Shown: one piece after another, positions 9,008 to 18,248 of the stretch
Numbering within the stretch: position 1 is the stretch's first letter
How the letters are laid out: each line of letters opens with the position of its first letter
DNA from: Hyphomicrobiales bacterium
GTDB taxonomy: Bacteria; Pseudomonadota; Alphaproteobacteria; Rhizobiales; Beijerinckiaceae
Direction of reading: 5' to 3'
DNA length: 54,725 nt
Assembly: GCA_004144595.1 (NCBI GenBank)
Contig: SEEM01000019.1
Span: forward strand, 1-54,725
Notes under the pieces: generated by a model
What the model was told of the DNA's origin: nothing
Databases searched by the model: none
Seen by the model: only the letters and a program-made list of their open reading frames with translations
Program-made: the position numbers and the translations under genes

Positions 9008-10207
9008 TCAAGCGGCAGCCTTGGCCTGCCCGAGTTCCTGATCGACGACGCCGACCCAGTAGCGCACACCATCCGGGATGATCGCATCGTTGAAATCGTA
9101 GAGCGGCGTATGCAGGCCGACGAAGGAGCCGTCCGGATTGACGCCGTTGCCGATGCGCATGAAGGCGCCCGGTCGCACCAGCATCATCTCCGCGAAATCC
9201 TCGCCGCCCGTGCCCGGCCGCATCTGGCCGTTGACCTTCTCGGCGCCCGCAGCCCCCGTCGCCGCCGCGACGCCGACCGCGACCTGCTCGGCCTCGTTCA
9301 CCAGCGGGCTGGTGCCGCGATGGTAATGGGCCTCGGCCTTGCAGCCCCAGGCTTGCGCCGTCGCAGCCGCAAGCTCGCCGATGCGGCGCTCGACGAGGTC
9401 GCGCACCTCCAGCGAATAGGTCCGCGCCGTACCGCCCAGGACGAGCTCGGAGGGGATGACGTTGGAGGCGTCGGCATCGCCGCCATGGATATAGCCGACG
9501 CTGATCACCGCCGTGTCGAGCGGGGCGACGTTGCGGCCGATGATGCCCTGCAGGCCGAGCACGAAATGCGCCTGGGCATAGGTGATGTCGGTCGAGCGAT
9601 GCGGCTGCGAGCCGCCATGGCCGCCGACGCCGTGGAAGGTGACCTTCCAGGAATCCGCCGCCGCCAGGAACGGACCGACGGCGATGCCGAAGGTGCCGGG
9701 TTCCATGCCGGGCGTGTTGTGCAGGCCGTAGATCGCGTCGCAGGGGAAGCGCTCGAACAGCCCGTCGGCGAGCATGGCATTGGCCCCGCCACGGCCTTCC
9801 TCGGCCGGCTGGAAGATCAGGTTGACGGTGCCCTCGAAATCGCGGTTTTCGGCGAGGTATCGCCCGGCTGCGAGCAGCATGGTGGTGTGGCCGTCATGGC
9901 CGCAGGCATGCATCCGGCCCGGATTTTTCGAGGAGTAGGGCAGGTTCGTCGTCTCATCGAGCGCCAGGCAATCCATGTCGGCGCGCAGGCCGACGGCCCG
10001 GCCGGGCCTGTTGCCGTGGATCACACCGACGACGCCGGTCTTGCCGACATTCTCGGTGACCTCGACGCCCCATTCCCGCAGCTTGTCGGCGACGAGCTTG
10101 GCGGTACGGACCTCTTCGAGGCCGAGTTCGGGATGGGCATGGATGTCGCGGCGGATCGCGGTGAAGGCGGCGTGGTGCTGGTCGAGCCAGGCGTCGAGCT
10201 TCGTCAT
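9008..10207 (-). CDS. M20 family amidohydrolase (hippurate hydrolase / N-acyl-amino-acid deacylase type)
   Basis: A 399-residue cytosolic metallopeptidase-family enzyme that hydrolyses N-acyl or amide bonds of amino acids. Metal-site motifs are visible: HACGHDGH with C102 and H104, E136-E137 in PAEEGRGG, and H163 in YGLHN. The RADMD block at 75-79 and a bacterial dimerisation domain in the middle complete the fold. The exact substrate (hippurate, N-acetyl amino acids, indole-3-acetyl conjugates) cannot be chosen from sequence. The frame continues upstream to 10270, but the protein family starts at the ATG at 10207 (TKLDAWLDQHH). It is divergent from purA, with 363 bases between the starts. 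Confidence 0.9.
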   Translation of the reverse strand: MTKLDAWLDQHHAAFTAIRRDIHAHPELGLEEVRTAKLVADKLREWGVEVTENVGKTGVVGVIHGNRPGRAVGLRADMDCLALDETTNLPYSSKNPGRMHACGHDGHTTMLLAAGRYLAENRDFEGTVNLIFQPAEEGRGGANAMLADGLFERFPCDAIYGLHNTPGMEPGTFGIAVGPFLAAADSWKVTFHGVGGHGGSQPHRSTDITYAQAHFVLGLQGIIGRNVAPLDTAVISVGYIHGGDADASNVIPSELVLGGTARTYSLEVRDLVERRIGELAAATAQAWGCKAEAHYHRGTSPLVNEAEQVAVGVAAATGAAGAEKVNGQMRPGTGGEDFAEMMLVRPGAFMRIGNGVNPDGSFVGLHTPLYDFNDAIIPDGVRYWVGVVDQELGQAKAAA

Positions 10208-10300
10208 GGTCGGTGAAATCCCCTCTTCTTGCGGCCCGCGGCAGCGTGGCCCCTCCATCGCCGCCCGCAAGTCGCACCCTAGCCCTTACGCCCGATTGTG

Positions 10301-10324
10301 GCAGCATCACTGCGCAGATGCTGC
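10301..10324. promoter_or_regulatory. perfect 8-bp dyad between divergent genes
   Basis: GCAGCATC (10301-10308) and GATGCTGC (10317-10324) form an exact inverted repeat around ACTGCGCA. It could be an operator for the M20 gene, for the RNA that follows, or the hairpin of a transcript. No regulator can be named. Confidence 0.4.
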
Positions 10325-10340
10325 AAGGCCGCCATGCTCC

Positions 10341-10513
10341 GGCAGTTTATCCCCTCGGATTGCGACCTGATGCCCAATCAAGGCCCTCATCATGAGGACT
10401 TGGACGTGGGAAACGAGCTACCGACCCGCCGGAAAACTTGACCTGCGGGCCGTGTTGGCCCATGAGGGCTTGCAAGGACCTGCCCCGAAACCCCGGCCTT
10501 GCGCCGGGGTTTT
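10341..10513 (+). ncRNA. candidate structured small RNA or leader upstream of purA (6S RNA is one possibility)
   Basis: A non-coding stretch with long-range pairing that ends at a strong terminator. CAAG-CCCTCAT (10379-10390, one bulged G) pairs with ATGAGGG-CTTG (10462-10472). Inside it GTGGG (10406-10410) can pair with CCCGC (10425-10429), and GGGCC with GGCCC (10447-10461). GGCAG (10341-10345) could close the whole with CTGCC (10480-10484). A hairpin enclosed by long arms and open bubbles is reminiscent of 6S RNA, but I cannot confirm that family. An attenuator-type leader of purA is the alternative. The 5' end is a guess. Confidence 0.42.
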
Positions 10514-10514
10514 G
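10488..10514 (+). terminator. intrinsic terminator before purA
   Basis: CCCCGGC-CTTGC-GCCGGGG followed by TTTT: a seven-pair GC stem with a short U tract, 57 bases before the purA ATG. It ends the RNA candidate, or attenuates purA if read through. Confidence 0.8.
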
Positions 10515-10570
10515 CATTTGCGCGGGCCGCTTGCACAGGGCAACGCGGTAACAGCAGGGACACCTCGCTC

Positions 10571-11863
<1,293 letters not shown>

Positions 11864-11894
11864 CGCGGCGCACCAACAGCGACAAGTGAGGCCA

Positions 11895-13136
11895 ATGGCC
11901 GACTTCTATCCGATCCTGGCGCGTGCGGTCGCCGGGCTGCCCGAAACCTCCCCGGAGGCCCGGCGCGCCATCTACGACCGGGCGCGGACGGCGCTCGTCG
12001 CGCAGTTGCGCGGCCTCGACCCGCCGCTGAGCGAGGCCGAGATCATGCGCGAGCGCCTGTCGCTCGACGAGGCGGTCGCCCGGATCGAGGCGGATTACGA
12101 CGACGCCCCCGCTCCACCGCCGGCATCGGACGGCCCGGTCATCCGCACCGTCGAGAACCCGACTCTGCCGATTCGGCCGCCGACGCCGAAGAAGGCGCCG
12201 GAATTCGCGCCGCTCCCCCCGGCCGCCGGACAGGATGACGGCGAACCGCTGCCCGAGCCGGCCGAGCCGCAGGCGGCCCGCCCGCGGGTTCAGCCGCCGC
12301 GCGAGCGGCGGGTGAAGCCCGGCCATATCCGTTCCGCCGTCGTCGGCGGCGTCGTGGCGGTCGCGGTCGCGGCCATCGCGGCCACCGCCATCTACGTCCA
12401 CAAGCTGCGGCCGCAGGACACGCCGCGCCCGAGCAGCGAAGCCGCGCAGGGGACCCCAGCCTCCCAGCCCGACAATGCCGGCAAGATCTCAGAGCGGGCC
12501 GGCGACCCGGGCACGCCCCAGCAGAACCGCCCCACCGGCAACCAGCAGGGCAGCGCGCCCGGTATCCCCGTGCCGCAGCCCGGGGGAGAGATCGCGGTCG
12601 CCCAGCGCGCCGTCCTGTTCATCGAGGTGCCCGAGACCCCGCAGCAGCCGCAGACCCGAACCGGCCGCGTGTTCTGGCGCCTCGACAGCGAGAGCGCCGG
12701 CCAGGGCCGGCCGATCGAGACGATCGTGCGCGCGACGGTCGAGATCCCCGATGAAGGGCTGAGCCTCGACTTCACCATCCGCCGCAACACCGATTCGGCC
12801 TTCCCGGCCTCGCATATCATCGGCCTGCGCTTCACCAGCACCGGCGACCCGGCGACCCAGACCGTCAAGGAAGTCGGCGTTCCCCAGTTCAAGAGCGAGG
12901 AAGGCGAGCGCGGCGCGCCGCTCTCGGCGATCAACTCGGCGCTCGGCGACAATCTCTTCGTGGCCGCCCTGTCGAACGTGCCGGTCGAGGTCGAGCGCAA
13001 TGTCGACCTCATCCTGAACCGGAGCTGGATCGACGTGCCCGTGCGCTTCGCCTCGGGCCGGCGCGGCATCATCACCTTCGAAAAGGGCGTCTCCGGCAGC
13101 CAGACGCTCGCCGACGCCTTCGGCCGCTGGCGGTAG
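11895..13136 (+). CDS. hypothetical single-span membrane protein downstream of purA
   Basis: A 413-residue protein of unknown function. An N-terminal helical region (1-70, beginning ADFYPILARAVAGLP) with clustered acidic residues is followed by a proline-rich linker (70-140). One membrane segment spans about 147-168 (AVVGGVVAVAVAAIAATAIYV), and a mostly beta C-terminal domain (about 230-413) would face the periplasm. The arrangement suggests an envelope protein with a cytosolic N-terminus. A GTG at 11886 is in frame, but the ATG at 11895 has GTGAGG upstream and fits better. It starts 31 bases after purA and is probably co-transcribed. Proteins of this type often follow purA in Hyphomicrobiales; I know of no assigned role. 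Confidence 0.8.
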   Translation: MADFYPILARAVAGLPETSPEARRAIYDRARTALVAQLRGLDPPLSEAEIMRERLSLDEAVARIEADYDDAPAPPPASDGPVIRTVENPTLPIRPPTPKKAPEFAPLPPAAGQDDGEPLPEPAEPQAARPRVQPPRERRVKPGHIRSAVVGGVVAVAVAAIAATAIYVHKLRPQDTPRPSSEAAQGTPASQPDNAGKISERAGDPGTPQQNRPTGNQQGSAPGIPVPQPGGEIAVAQRAVLFIEVPETPQQPQTRTGRVFWRLDSESAGQGRPIETIVRATVEIPDEGLSLDFTIRRNTDSAFPASHIIGLRFTSTGDPATQTVKEVGVPQFKSEEGERGAPLSAINSALGDNLFVAALSNVPVEVERNVDLILNRSWIDVPVRFASGRRGIITFEKGVSGSQTLADAFGRWR

Positions 13137-13187
13137 GGTTCGCGCCCGACACAGGATTTCCCAGAGACGCGCGGATAGCGCGGGGAA

Positions 13188-13332
13188 CCCTCTCCCGGCG
13201 GGAGAGGGCAGGGTGAGGGGTAGGCCGCTCACCGTGATTGCCGCGAGGTGGTTGCTGCGCAGCGGTGAGGCCGTAGCTGGCTGGTCCAGGGGCCGACACC
13301 TCACCCCTGCCCCTCTCCTTACAGGAGAGGGC
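13188..13332. repeat. inverted pair of GGGAGAGGG-type repeats (family C)
   Basis: One copy (13188-13220) reads CCCTCTCCC-GGC-GGGAGAGGG followed by CAGGGTGAGGGG. A second, inverted copy (13298-13332) begins CCTCACCCCTGCCCCTCTCC. Each forms a hairpin, and the two can pair with each other over about 30 bases. They separate the convergent purA-linked gene and ispA and may act as a bidirectional terminator. Similar sequences are common between genes in many Proteobacteria. Confidence 0.7.
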
Positions 13333-13344
13333 ATCCCGCGCTCT

Positions 13345-14292
13345 TCAACTCTTCCGCTCGGCCGCAAACCGCGCCGCTGCCCGGAGCGTATCCGCCTCCG
13401 CGCCGAAGCCCGCCAGAGCCTCGACCGCCTCACCGCTCAGCCTGTCGCGCTCGCGCTTGGCGCCGTCGAGCCCGAGCGCGCCCACCAGCGTCCCCTTGCC
13501 CTTGTCCGCGTCCTTGGCCGTCGCCTTGCCCATCTGCTCGGCATCCGATTCGAGATCGAGGATGTCGTCGGCGATCTGGAACGTCGCGCCCAAAGCCCGG
13601 CCATAGCGCCCGAACGCGGCCAGCGCGGGCGCATCCGCGCCGCCGAGCCGGGCGCCGATCTCGACGCTCGCCGCGAGCAGCGCCCCGGTCTTCATCGCCT
13701 GGAGCCGGCGGATATCGGCTTCCGAAAGCGTCCCGCGCACCGCCGCGAAGCGCCCTTCGGCGGCCAGGTCCAGCATCTGGCCGCCGACCATGCCGCCAAG
13801 GCCGGAGGCCCGCGCCAGGCTTGTCACGAGCGCCGCCCTGACCGCGCCGGATTCATGCGTCGCCTCGTCGGCAAGCACTTCGAAGGCCAGCGTCAGCAGG
13901 GCATCGCCTGCCAGGATCGCCGTCGCCTCGTCGAAAGCCTTGTGGACGGTCGGCCGGCCCCGGCGCAGGTCGTCGTCGTCCATCGCCGGCAGGTCGTCAT
14001 GCACCAGCGAATAGCAATGCAGCAGTTCCACGGCGGCGCCTGCACGCCTGGCCTGTTCCACGGAAGCGCCGAAGAACCTCGCCGTCTCGACCGTCAGGAA
14101 CGGCCGCAGGCGCTTGCCGCCCCCCAGCGCGCCATGCCGCATCGCAGCGACGAGACGCGGCGGGCGCGCCAGCTCGCCACCAGCCGGAACATCGGACAGG
14201 AGGCCCTCCAGCAGCGTCTCGATCGCGGCCGCATTCTGCGCCAACCGGGCATCGAGATCGCCGGGATCGACCGGAGAGGGGACGGAACTCAT
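13345..14292 (-). CDS. ispA: short-chain polyprenyl synthase, probable farnesyl diphosphate synthase
   Basis: Condenses isopentenyl diphosphate with allylic diphosphates to form farnesyl diphosphate for quinones and undecaprenyl phosphate. The 315-residue protein has GGGKRLRP at 57-64, the first aspartate-rich motif DDLPAMDDDD from 99 and the second, DDILD, at 242-246. The four residues between the two aspartate groups are the bacterial FPP-synthase arrangement. The aromatic Y94 five residues before the first motif is expected to limit the chain at C15, so farnesyl rather than geranylgeranyl is favoured. The start is the ATG at 14292. It is divergent from mtgA, which uses a lipid-linked substrate that depends on this product. 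Confidence 0.9.
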   Translation of the reverse strand: MSSVPSPVDPGDLDARLAQNAAAIETLLEGLLSDVPAGGELARPPRLVAAMRHGALGGGKRLRPFLTVETARFFGASVEQARRAGAAVELLHCYSLVHDDLPAMDDDDLRRGRPTVHKAFDEATAILAGDALLTLAFEVLADEATHESGAVRAALVTSLARASGLGGMVGGQMLDLAAEGRFAAVRGTLSEADIRRLQAMKTGALLAASVEIGARLGGADAPALAAFGRYGRALGATFQIADDILDLESDAEQMGKATAKDADKGKGTLVGALGLDGAKRERDRLSGEAVEALAGFGAEADTLRAAARFAAERKS

Positions 14293-14419
14293 GCGCAGGT
14301 CTCGCGTTCGCTGCCGGAAGGGGGGCCTTGCCGGACGTTCGTCGCATCGTCAAGCTGCGGCGCCTTGGGCCTGGGCCATGATGGCCGGGCCGATCGAGCG
14401 GCAGTGGGGGTGAAGCAAG

Positions 14420-15088
14420 GTGCTGGGTAGGATTCTCGGCCTGTGCTTCCGGATCGCCATCGGGCTGCTCATCGCCCTCGCGGCAGCGATCGTCCTCTAT
14501 CGCTTCGTGCCCGTGCCCTCGACGCTGATGCTCGGCCGCTGGCTGGTGCTCAAGCCCGTCGAGCGCGACTGGGTGCCGCTCGACCAGATTTCCCCGCATC
14601 TCGTCCGGGCCGTGATCGCCTCGGAGGACCAGCGCTTCTGCAGTCACAGCGGCATCGACTGGGTCGAGTTCAACAAGGTCATGGAGAATGAGGACGGCCC
14701 GAGCCGCGGTGCCTCGACCCTGACCATGCAGACCGCCAAGAACGTCTTTCTCTGGCCCGGCCGCTCCTATGTCCGCAAGGGCCTGGAGATCCCGCTCGCC
14801 ATGGCGATCGATCTCGCCTGGGGCAAGCCGCGGGTCATCGAGGTCTATCTCAACGTCGCCGAATGGGGCGAAGGCCTGTTCGGCGCCGAAGCGGCGGCGC
14901 AGCGCTACTTCCGGAAGTCCGCCGCAAAGCTGACGCCCGCCGAGGCGGCCCGGCTCGCCGGCGCCCTGCCCAATCCGCTGCTGCGCAACCCGGCCAAGCC
15001 GAATCGGGCGCTGCAATCCGCCGCCGGCCGCAGCCTGCGCCAGCTCGGACAGCTCGGAGCGCTGGGCGATTGCGCCGTGCCCGGCTGA
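14420..15088 (+). CDS. mtgA: monofunctional peptidoglycan glycosyltransferase
   Basis: Polymerises lipid II into glycan strands at the outer face of the inner membrane. The 222-residue GT51 protein has one N-terminal membrane anchor (about 8-30). The catalytic motif contains E69 in ASEDQRFCSHSGID, and the second conserved block is GASTLTMQTAKNVFLWPGRSY. No transpeptidase domain follows, which makes it the monofunctional type. The start is a GTG at 14420 with AGTGGGGG nine bases upstream; no in-frame ATG gives a full-length anchor. It is divergent from ispA with a 127-base shared upstream region, and is followed by rpmF after a 152-base gap. Confidence 0.93.
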   Translation: MLGRILGLCFRIAIGLLIALAAAIVLYRFVPVPSTLMLGRWLVLKPVERDWVPLDQISPHLVRAVIASEDQRFCSHSGIDWVEFNKVMENEDGPSRGASTLTMQTAKNVFLWPGRSYVRKGLEIPLAMAIDLAWGKPRVIEVYLNVAEWGEGLFGAEAAAQRYFRKSAAKLTPAEAARLAGALPNPLLRNPAKPNRALQSAAGRSLRQLGQLGALGDCAVPG

Positions 15089-15240
15089 TCCGGCCCGAGC
15101 CGGCGAAGAAATCCGGATTCAGTACTAGCCATCCGTACCCTGACGGTGTAAGGCCAACGCCTCATGAGATTGATCCGTCGCCGTGGCGGATGCGTGGCCT
15201 TGGGGCCAGCGTCCGGGCGGTGGCATGATGGAGAAGTACA

Positions 15241-15426
15241 ATGGCCGTTCCGAAGAGAAAGACGTCGCCGTCCAAGCGTGGCATGCGCCGCTCGGCCGAC
15301 GCCCTGAAGCAGCCCACCTATATCGAGGACAAGAACTCGGGTGAGCTGCGCCGTCCCCACCATGTCGACCTGAAGAGCGGCATGTATCGCGGCCGTCAGG
15401 TGCTGAAGGTCAAGACCGAAGCCTGA
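15241..15426 (+). CDS. rpmF: 50S ribosomal protein L32
   Basis: A 61-residue basic ribosomal protein that opens with the near-universal [18 protein letters not shown]. It lacks the four-cysteine zinc ribbon, as usual for the alphaproteobacterial zinc-free form. The ATG has GGAG eight bases upstream. The gene stands alone between mtgA and a strong terminator at 15478-15502, so it is probably monocistronic. Confidence 0.97.
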   Translation: MAVPKRKTSPSKRGMRRSADALKQPTYIEDKNSGELRRPHHVDLKSGMYRGRQVLKVKTEA

Positions 15427-15477
15427 GGCTTTGGTTCATGGCGCCGGCAGCGATGCCGGATTGCCGATGAACGCTTG

Positions 15478-15502
15478 AAACCGGCCGCAAGGCCGGTTTT
15501 TC
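15478..15502 (+). terminator. intrinsic terminator of rpmF
   Basis: AACCGGCC-GCAA-GGCCGGTT with a run of T after the stem, about 50 bases past the rpmF stop. The tetraloop and U tract make this a textbook rho-independent terminator. Confidence 0.9.
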
Positions 15503-15537
15503 TTTGTCTTCAGCGCCGGGTTTTCGCGAGCCCTTGC

Positions 15538-15627
15538 CGTCATGGTCGGGCTTGTCCCGACCATCCAAGCCTTCCTGCGTCGAGAACCGTGTTCAAGACG
15601 TGGATGCTCGCCACAAGGACGAGCATG
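15538..15627. repeat. palindromic repeat, family A (type II, inverted), copy 5
   Basis: The same element as at 4138 and 8180 but in the opposite orientation: CGTGTTCAAGACG replaces the usual CGTCTTGAACACG core. It is slightly degenerate at the right end (GAGCATGGCG). Confidence 0.75.
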
Positions 15628-15705
15628 GCGAACTGGATCCGCGTCGTGTGCCCAGGTCTGCAACTCGCCCCGGAATCGGGGGGGGCCCGTCGCGGCAGAC
15701 AGCTT

Positions 15706-15918
15706 TCAGCCACGCGCCCCTTGCAGGCGGATCTTCCCGGCCGGAGCGGCAAGCCGTGCCGCGGCCCGGTAGCAGCCTGCCGCCGCTTGCGGGCTTGCCC
15801 GCCCGCGCCGGGCGAAGGGGCCGATCTCCGCCCGCGCCGCAGCCGCCTGCAGCAGCACGAGCGCCGATGCGTTGGCCTCTGTCGCATTCCGTTCGGTCCA
15901 GCTTCCGGCTTCCGCCAT
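15706..15918 (-). CDS. possible small hypothetical protein
   Basis: A 70-codon frame beginning MAEAGSWTERNATEANASALVLLQ, with GGAG six bases before the ATG and G/C-rich third positions. The first 30 residues look helical and protein-like; the rest is Ala/Arg/Gly-rich and could be noise. It sits alone in the 664-base stretch between rpmF and the EAL gene and reads away from the latter. No family is recognised. The call rests only on the ribosome-binding site and codon pattern. Confidence 0.3.
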   Translation of the reverse strand: MAEAGSWTERNATEANASALVLLQAAAARAEIGPFARRGRASPQAAAGCYRAAARLAAPAGKIRLQGARG

Positions 15919-15964
15919 GTATCACTCCGGCACACGCAACTTGTGACGGAGTCGTCAGTGCAAA

Positions 15965-15992
15965 GAATCAACCAGCCTTAACGCCGCGTTAA
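15965..15992. promoter_or_regulatory. CtrA-type box with adjacent GANTC site upstream of the EAL gene
   Basis: TTAA-CGCCGCG-TTAA (15978-15992) is an exact full-length match to TTAA-N7-TTAA, the CtrA recognition pattern of alphaproteobacteria. A GAATC (15965-15969), a CcrM-type GANTC methylation site, lies eight bases upstream. The box is 98 bases before the chosen ATG, a distance compatible with control of transcription. Confidence 0.6.
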
Positions 15993-16090
15993 TCAGGAAT
16001 ACCGCATCGTTTCGAAGCACTTCCCACCACATGGACAGGGCGCCGAAGCACCGGAACGGGGCCGCGCGACCGTCCGATCGAGGCCGACCG

Positions 16091-17782
16091 ATGCCCTCCC
16101 CGTCGATCTTCAGCTTCCAGAACGGCAGCACGGTTGATCCCCGCAGCATCCTCTCCTCGATCGGCGAAGTGGTCTATGGCTGGGACATCCAGAGCGACAC
16201 GCTGAGCTGGGGCCCGAACGCCGCCGAAGTCCTCGGCGCGATTCCCGAACAGGCGATGCAGCGCGGCCTCGCCTTCGCCGGCCTGGTCGAGCCCGGCAGC
16301 GGGCCCAGCCGCTACGACGCCATCTTCTGCTCCAGCGAGCACGACAAGGGCGACGGCGTCATCTACCGCACCCGCTACGCCATCGATCTCGCCGGCCGCA
16401 AGATGTGGGCCGAGGATACCGGGCGCTGGTTCGCCGGCAGCGACGGCTATCCGGCGAGCGCGCGCGGCGTACTCAGGCTCGAACGCGCCGCACGGCCCGA
16501 CGAGCTCGAGCAGTTCGGCAGCGAGCTCTGCGACCGTCCCGCCCTGGTCGAGCGAATCGGCATGGCCCTGCAGGAACATCTCCCGGCGGAGCGGCCCGTC
16601 GTGGTCCTCGTCGCCGCGATCGACGAACTCGCTCGCCTCAACGACGATTTCGGCCATGAGGCGACCGACGAGATCATCAGCACCGTCCATGAGCGCCTGC
16701 GCTCGGTGACGCGTCGGCGCGACCATCTCGTCCGTTACGCCGGCAACAGCTTCGCGGTTCTGCTCGTCGGCTGCCCGCCCGAGCAGGTCGAGCCCGCCGC
16801 CCGCCGCTTCATCAAGGTCGTCGCAAAATCGGCCATCGAGACCAGCCGCGGCATCGCGCTGGTGCGTCTGCGGATCGGCGCCGCCAGCGCCCCCGAGCTC
16901 GGCAGCCATGGCGGCGCGCTGCTGGCCGCCGCCGAAGGCGCCCTCGCAAGTGCCCGGGCCGGCGCCGTCGACAGCGCCGTCATGGCCAAGCCGCAGCAGC
17001 GGCGCAGCCCCGGCCCCGAGCAGACCGGCTTCGACGTCCAGGCCATCGCAGCCCTGAACGATCGCCGCGTCCGCCTGGCCCTGCAGCCTGTCGTCCGGAC
17101 GGCGTCGCGCGAGGTCGCCTTCCACGAGGCGCTGCTGCGCGTCGGCCAGGGCGATACCGGCCTCTACTTCGCCTCGGCCGAGCTGGTCCCCATGCTGGAG
17201 CGCCGCGGCCTTGTCCGGCTGTTCGACCAGCGCGTGCTGGAACTGGCGATCGAGATGCTCGGCGCCGATCCGAACCTCAACCTCTCGGTCAACGTCTCTC
17301 CGCGCTCCCTGAACGACCCCGAATGGTTCGACGCCTTCGTCGCCTGCACCAGTGCCGCGCGAAGCAAGGCCACGCGCCTGATCGTCGAGATCACGGAAAC
17401 GGCGACGATCGAGAATCCCGGCCGCATCGCCAAGTTGCTGGGCCGCATCAAGGAACAGGGCGCCCGCATCGCCATCGACGATTTCGGCGCCGGGCACACC
17501 TCGCTCAAGCACCTGCGCGCCTTTCCGATCGACATCCTCAAGATCGACGGCGCCTTCACCCAGAACCTGCGCCGCTCCACCGACGACCGCTTCTATGTCC
17601 GCACCCTGGTCGATCTCGCCGGCCATCTCGGCGTCGAGACGGTGGCAGAATGGGTCGATGACGAGATGCAGGCGAGCATGCTGCGCGACTGGGGCGTCAC
17701 CTATCTGCAGGGCCATCTCGTCGGGCGGGCGGAGGTCGCCGAGCCGTTGCAGCTCGCACAGCGCCGGCTGGCGGCGGGGTGA
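16091..17782 (+). CDS. PAS-like / degenerate GGDEF / EAL domain protein, probable c-di-GMP phosphodiesterase
   Basis: A cytosolic signalling protein of 563 residues. A PAS-like sensor region (about 20-130) is followed by a GGDEF-type domain (about 165-300) whose active-site loop reads A-G-N-S-F at 217-221. It therefore cannot be a cyclase and may bind GTP or nothing. The EAL domain (about 315-563) keeps its key residues: E346-A-L, N401, E433, D463-D-F-G, K484, E516 and Q540. Hydrolysis of cyclic di-GMP to pGpG is therefore expected. There is an ATG at 16031, but the one at 16091 has a GAGG seven bases upstream. No membrane segment is visible. A CtrA-type box upstream suggests cell-cycle-timed expression. 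Confidence 0.88.
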   Translation: MPSPSIFSFQNGSTVDPRSILSSIGEVVYGWDIQSDTLSWGPNAAEVLGAIPEQAMQRGLAFAGLVEPGSGPSRYDAIFCSSEHDKGDGVIYRTRYAIDLAGRKMWAEDTGRWFAGSDGYPASARGVLRLERAARPDELEQFGSELCDRPALVERIGMALQEHLPAERPVVVLVAAIDELARLNDDFGHEATDEIISTVHERLRSVTRRRDHLVRYAGNSFAVLLVGCPPEQVEPAARRFIKVVAKSAIETSRGIALVRLRIGAASAPELGSHGGALLAAAEGALASARAGAVDSAVMAKPQQRRSPGPEQTGFDVQAIAALNDRRVRLALQPVVRTASREVAFHEALLRVGQGDTGLYFASAELVPMLERRGLVRLFDQRVLELAIEMLGADPNLNLSVNVSPRSLNDPEWFDAFVACTSAARSKATRLIVEITETATIENPGRIAKLLGRIKEQGARIAIDDFGAGHTSLKHLRAFPIDILKIDGAFTQNLRRSTDDRFYVRTLVDLAGHLGVETVAEWVDDEMQASMLRDWGVTYLQGHLVGRAEVAEPLQLAQRRLAAG

Positions 17783-17819
17783 GGCAGAGCCTTTCAAACC
17801 CGATCCTGAGCGGGGGTTT

Positions 17820-17848
17820 ATGACCGCTCCCGACCCTAAGCGGGCATT
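17820..17848. repeat. 29-bp palindromic repeat (family E), copy 1
   Basis: ATGACCGCT...AGCGGGCATT, an imperfect inverted repeat whose CCGCT and AGCGG arms pair. It matches the copy at 18249-18278 at 25 of 29 positions, in the same orientation. Confidence 0.7.
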
Positions 17849-18222
17849 GAATTGTCGGCAAAAGCGGCGCGGATGATTTGCATGATTGGGTGCTCCGTCA
17901 CAAACCAGTCACGGGCGATGAACCGCACGAACATCTCGGGCTCAGCCGGTGCCTTCACCTTTTCGATTGTAGCAGACCCGACGCGCAAGACGGCCTCAAG
18001 AGCCACTTCATCCCAAACATAGAGCGCCCCGCTTTTGATGCAGCAATGGTGCGGGCCAATGGCGATGGCTCTGAGGCCACGAGTCGCTGCCTGCGCGATG
18101 ACATCCTCGACCTTGAGTCCGAGCACTTGCGTGACGGTCTGGAGAGGCAGATAGCCGACTGCCTTTTCAGGGCCGACTAGCGCTAGGCTTTCAAGAACGT
18201 AAGAGGGAACGTCGGCCACCAT
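17836..18222 (-). CDS. hypothetical protein in a lower-GC segment
   Basis: A 128-residue protein of no recognised family. The middle (about 25-48, LPLQTVTQVLGLKVEDVIAQAA) could form a helix-turn-helix-like pair. A CC pair lies near 59-60 and an aromatic stretch in MFVRFIARDWFVTEH. Codon use is less G/C-biased than in the neighbours. The gene lies between two direct copies of a 29-bp palindrome, and its last codons overlap one of them. The ATG at 18222 has no good ribosome-binding site, so the true start may be internal. Acquisition as a small cassette is inferred from composition and flanks. Confidence 0.55.
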   Translation of the reverse strand: MVADVPSYVLESLALVGPEKAVGYLPLQTVTQVLGLKVEDVIAQAATRGLRAIAIGPHHCCIKSGALYVWDEVALEAVLRVGSATIEKVKAPAEPEMFVRFIARDWFVTEHPIMQIIRAAFADNSMPA

Positions 18223-18248
18223 CGTCGGTAGCGTAAGCGGACCGAGTT

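Noticed and set aside
10341..10487. ZTP or guanine/adenine riboswitch for purA
   Set aside because: I could not find the conserved cores of these riboswitches; the shared features are limited to a GGGAAAC-like word, so only a generic structured RNA is claimed.
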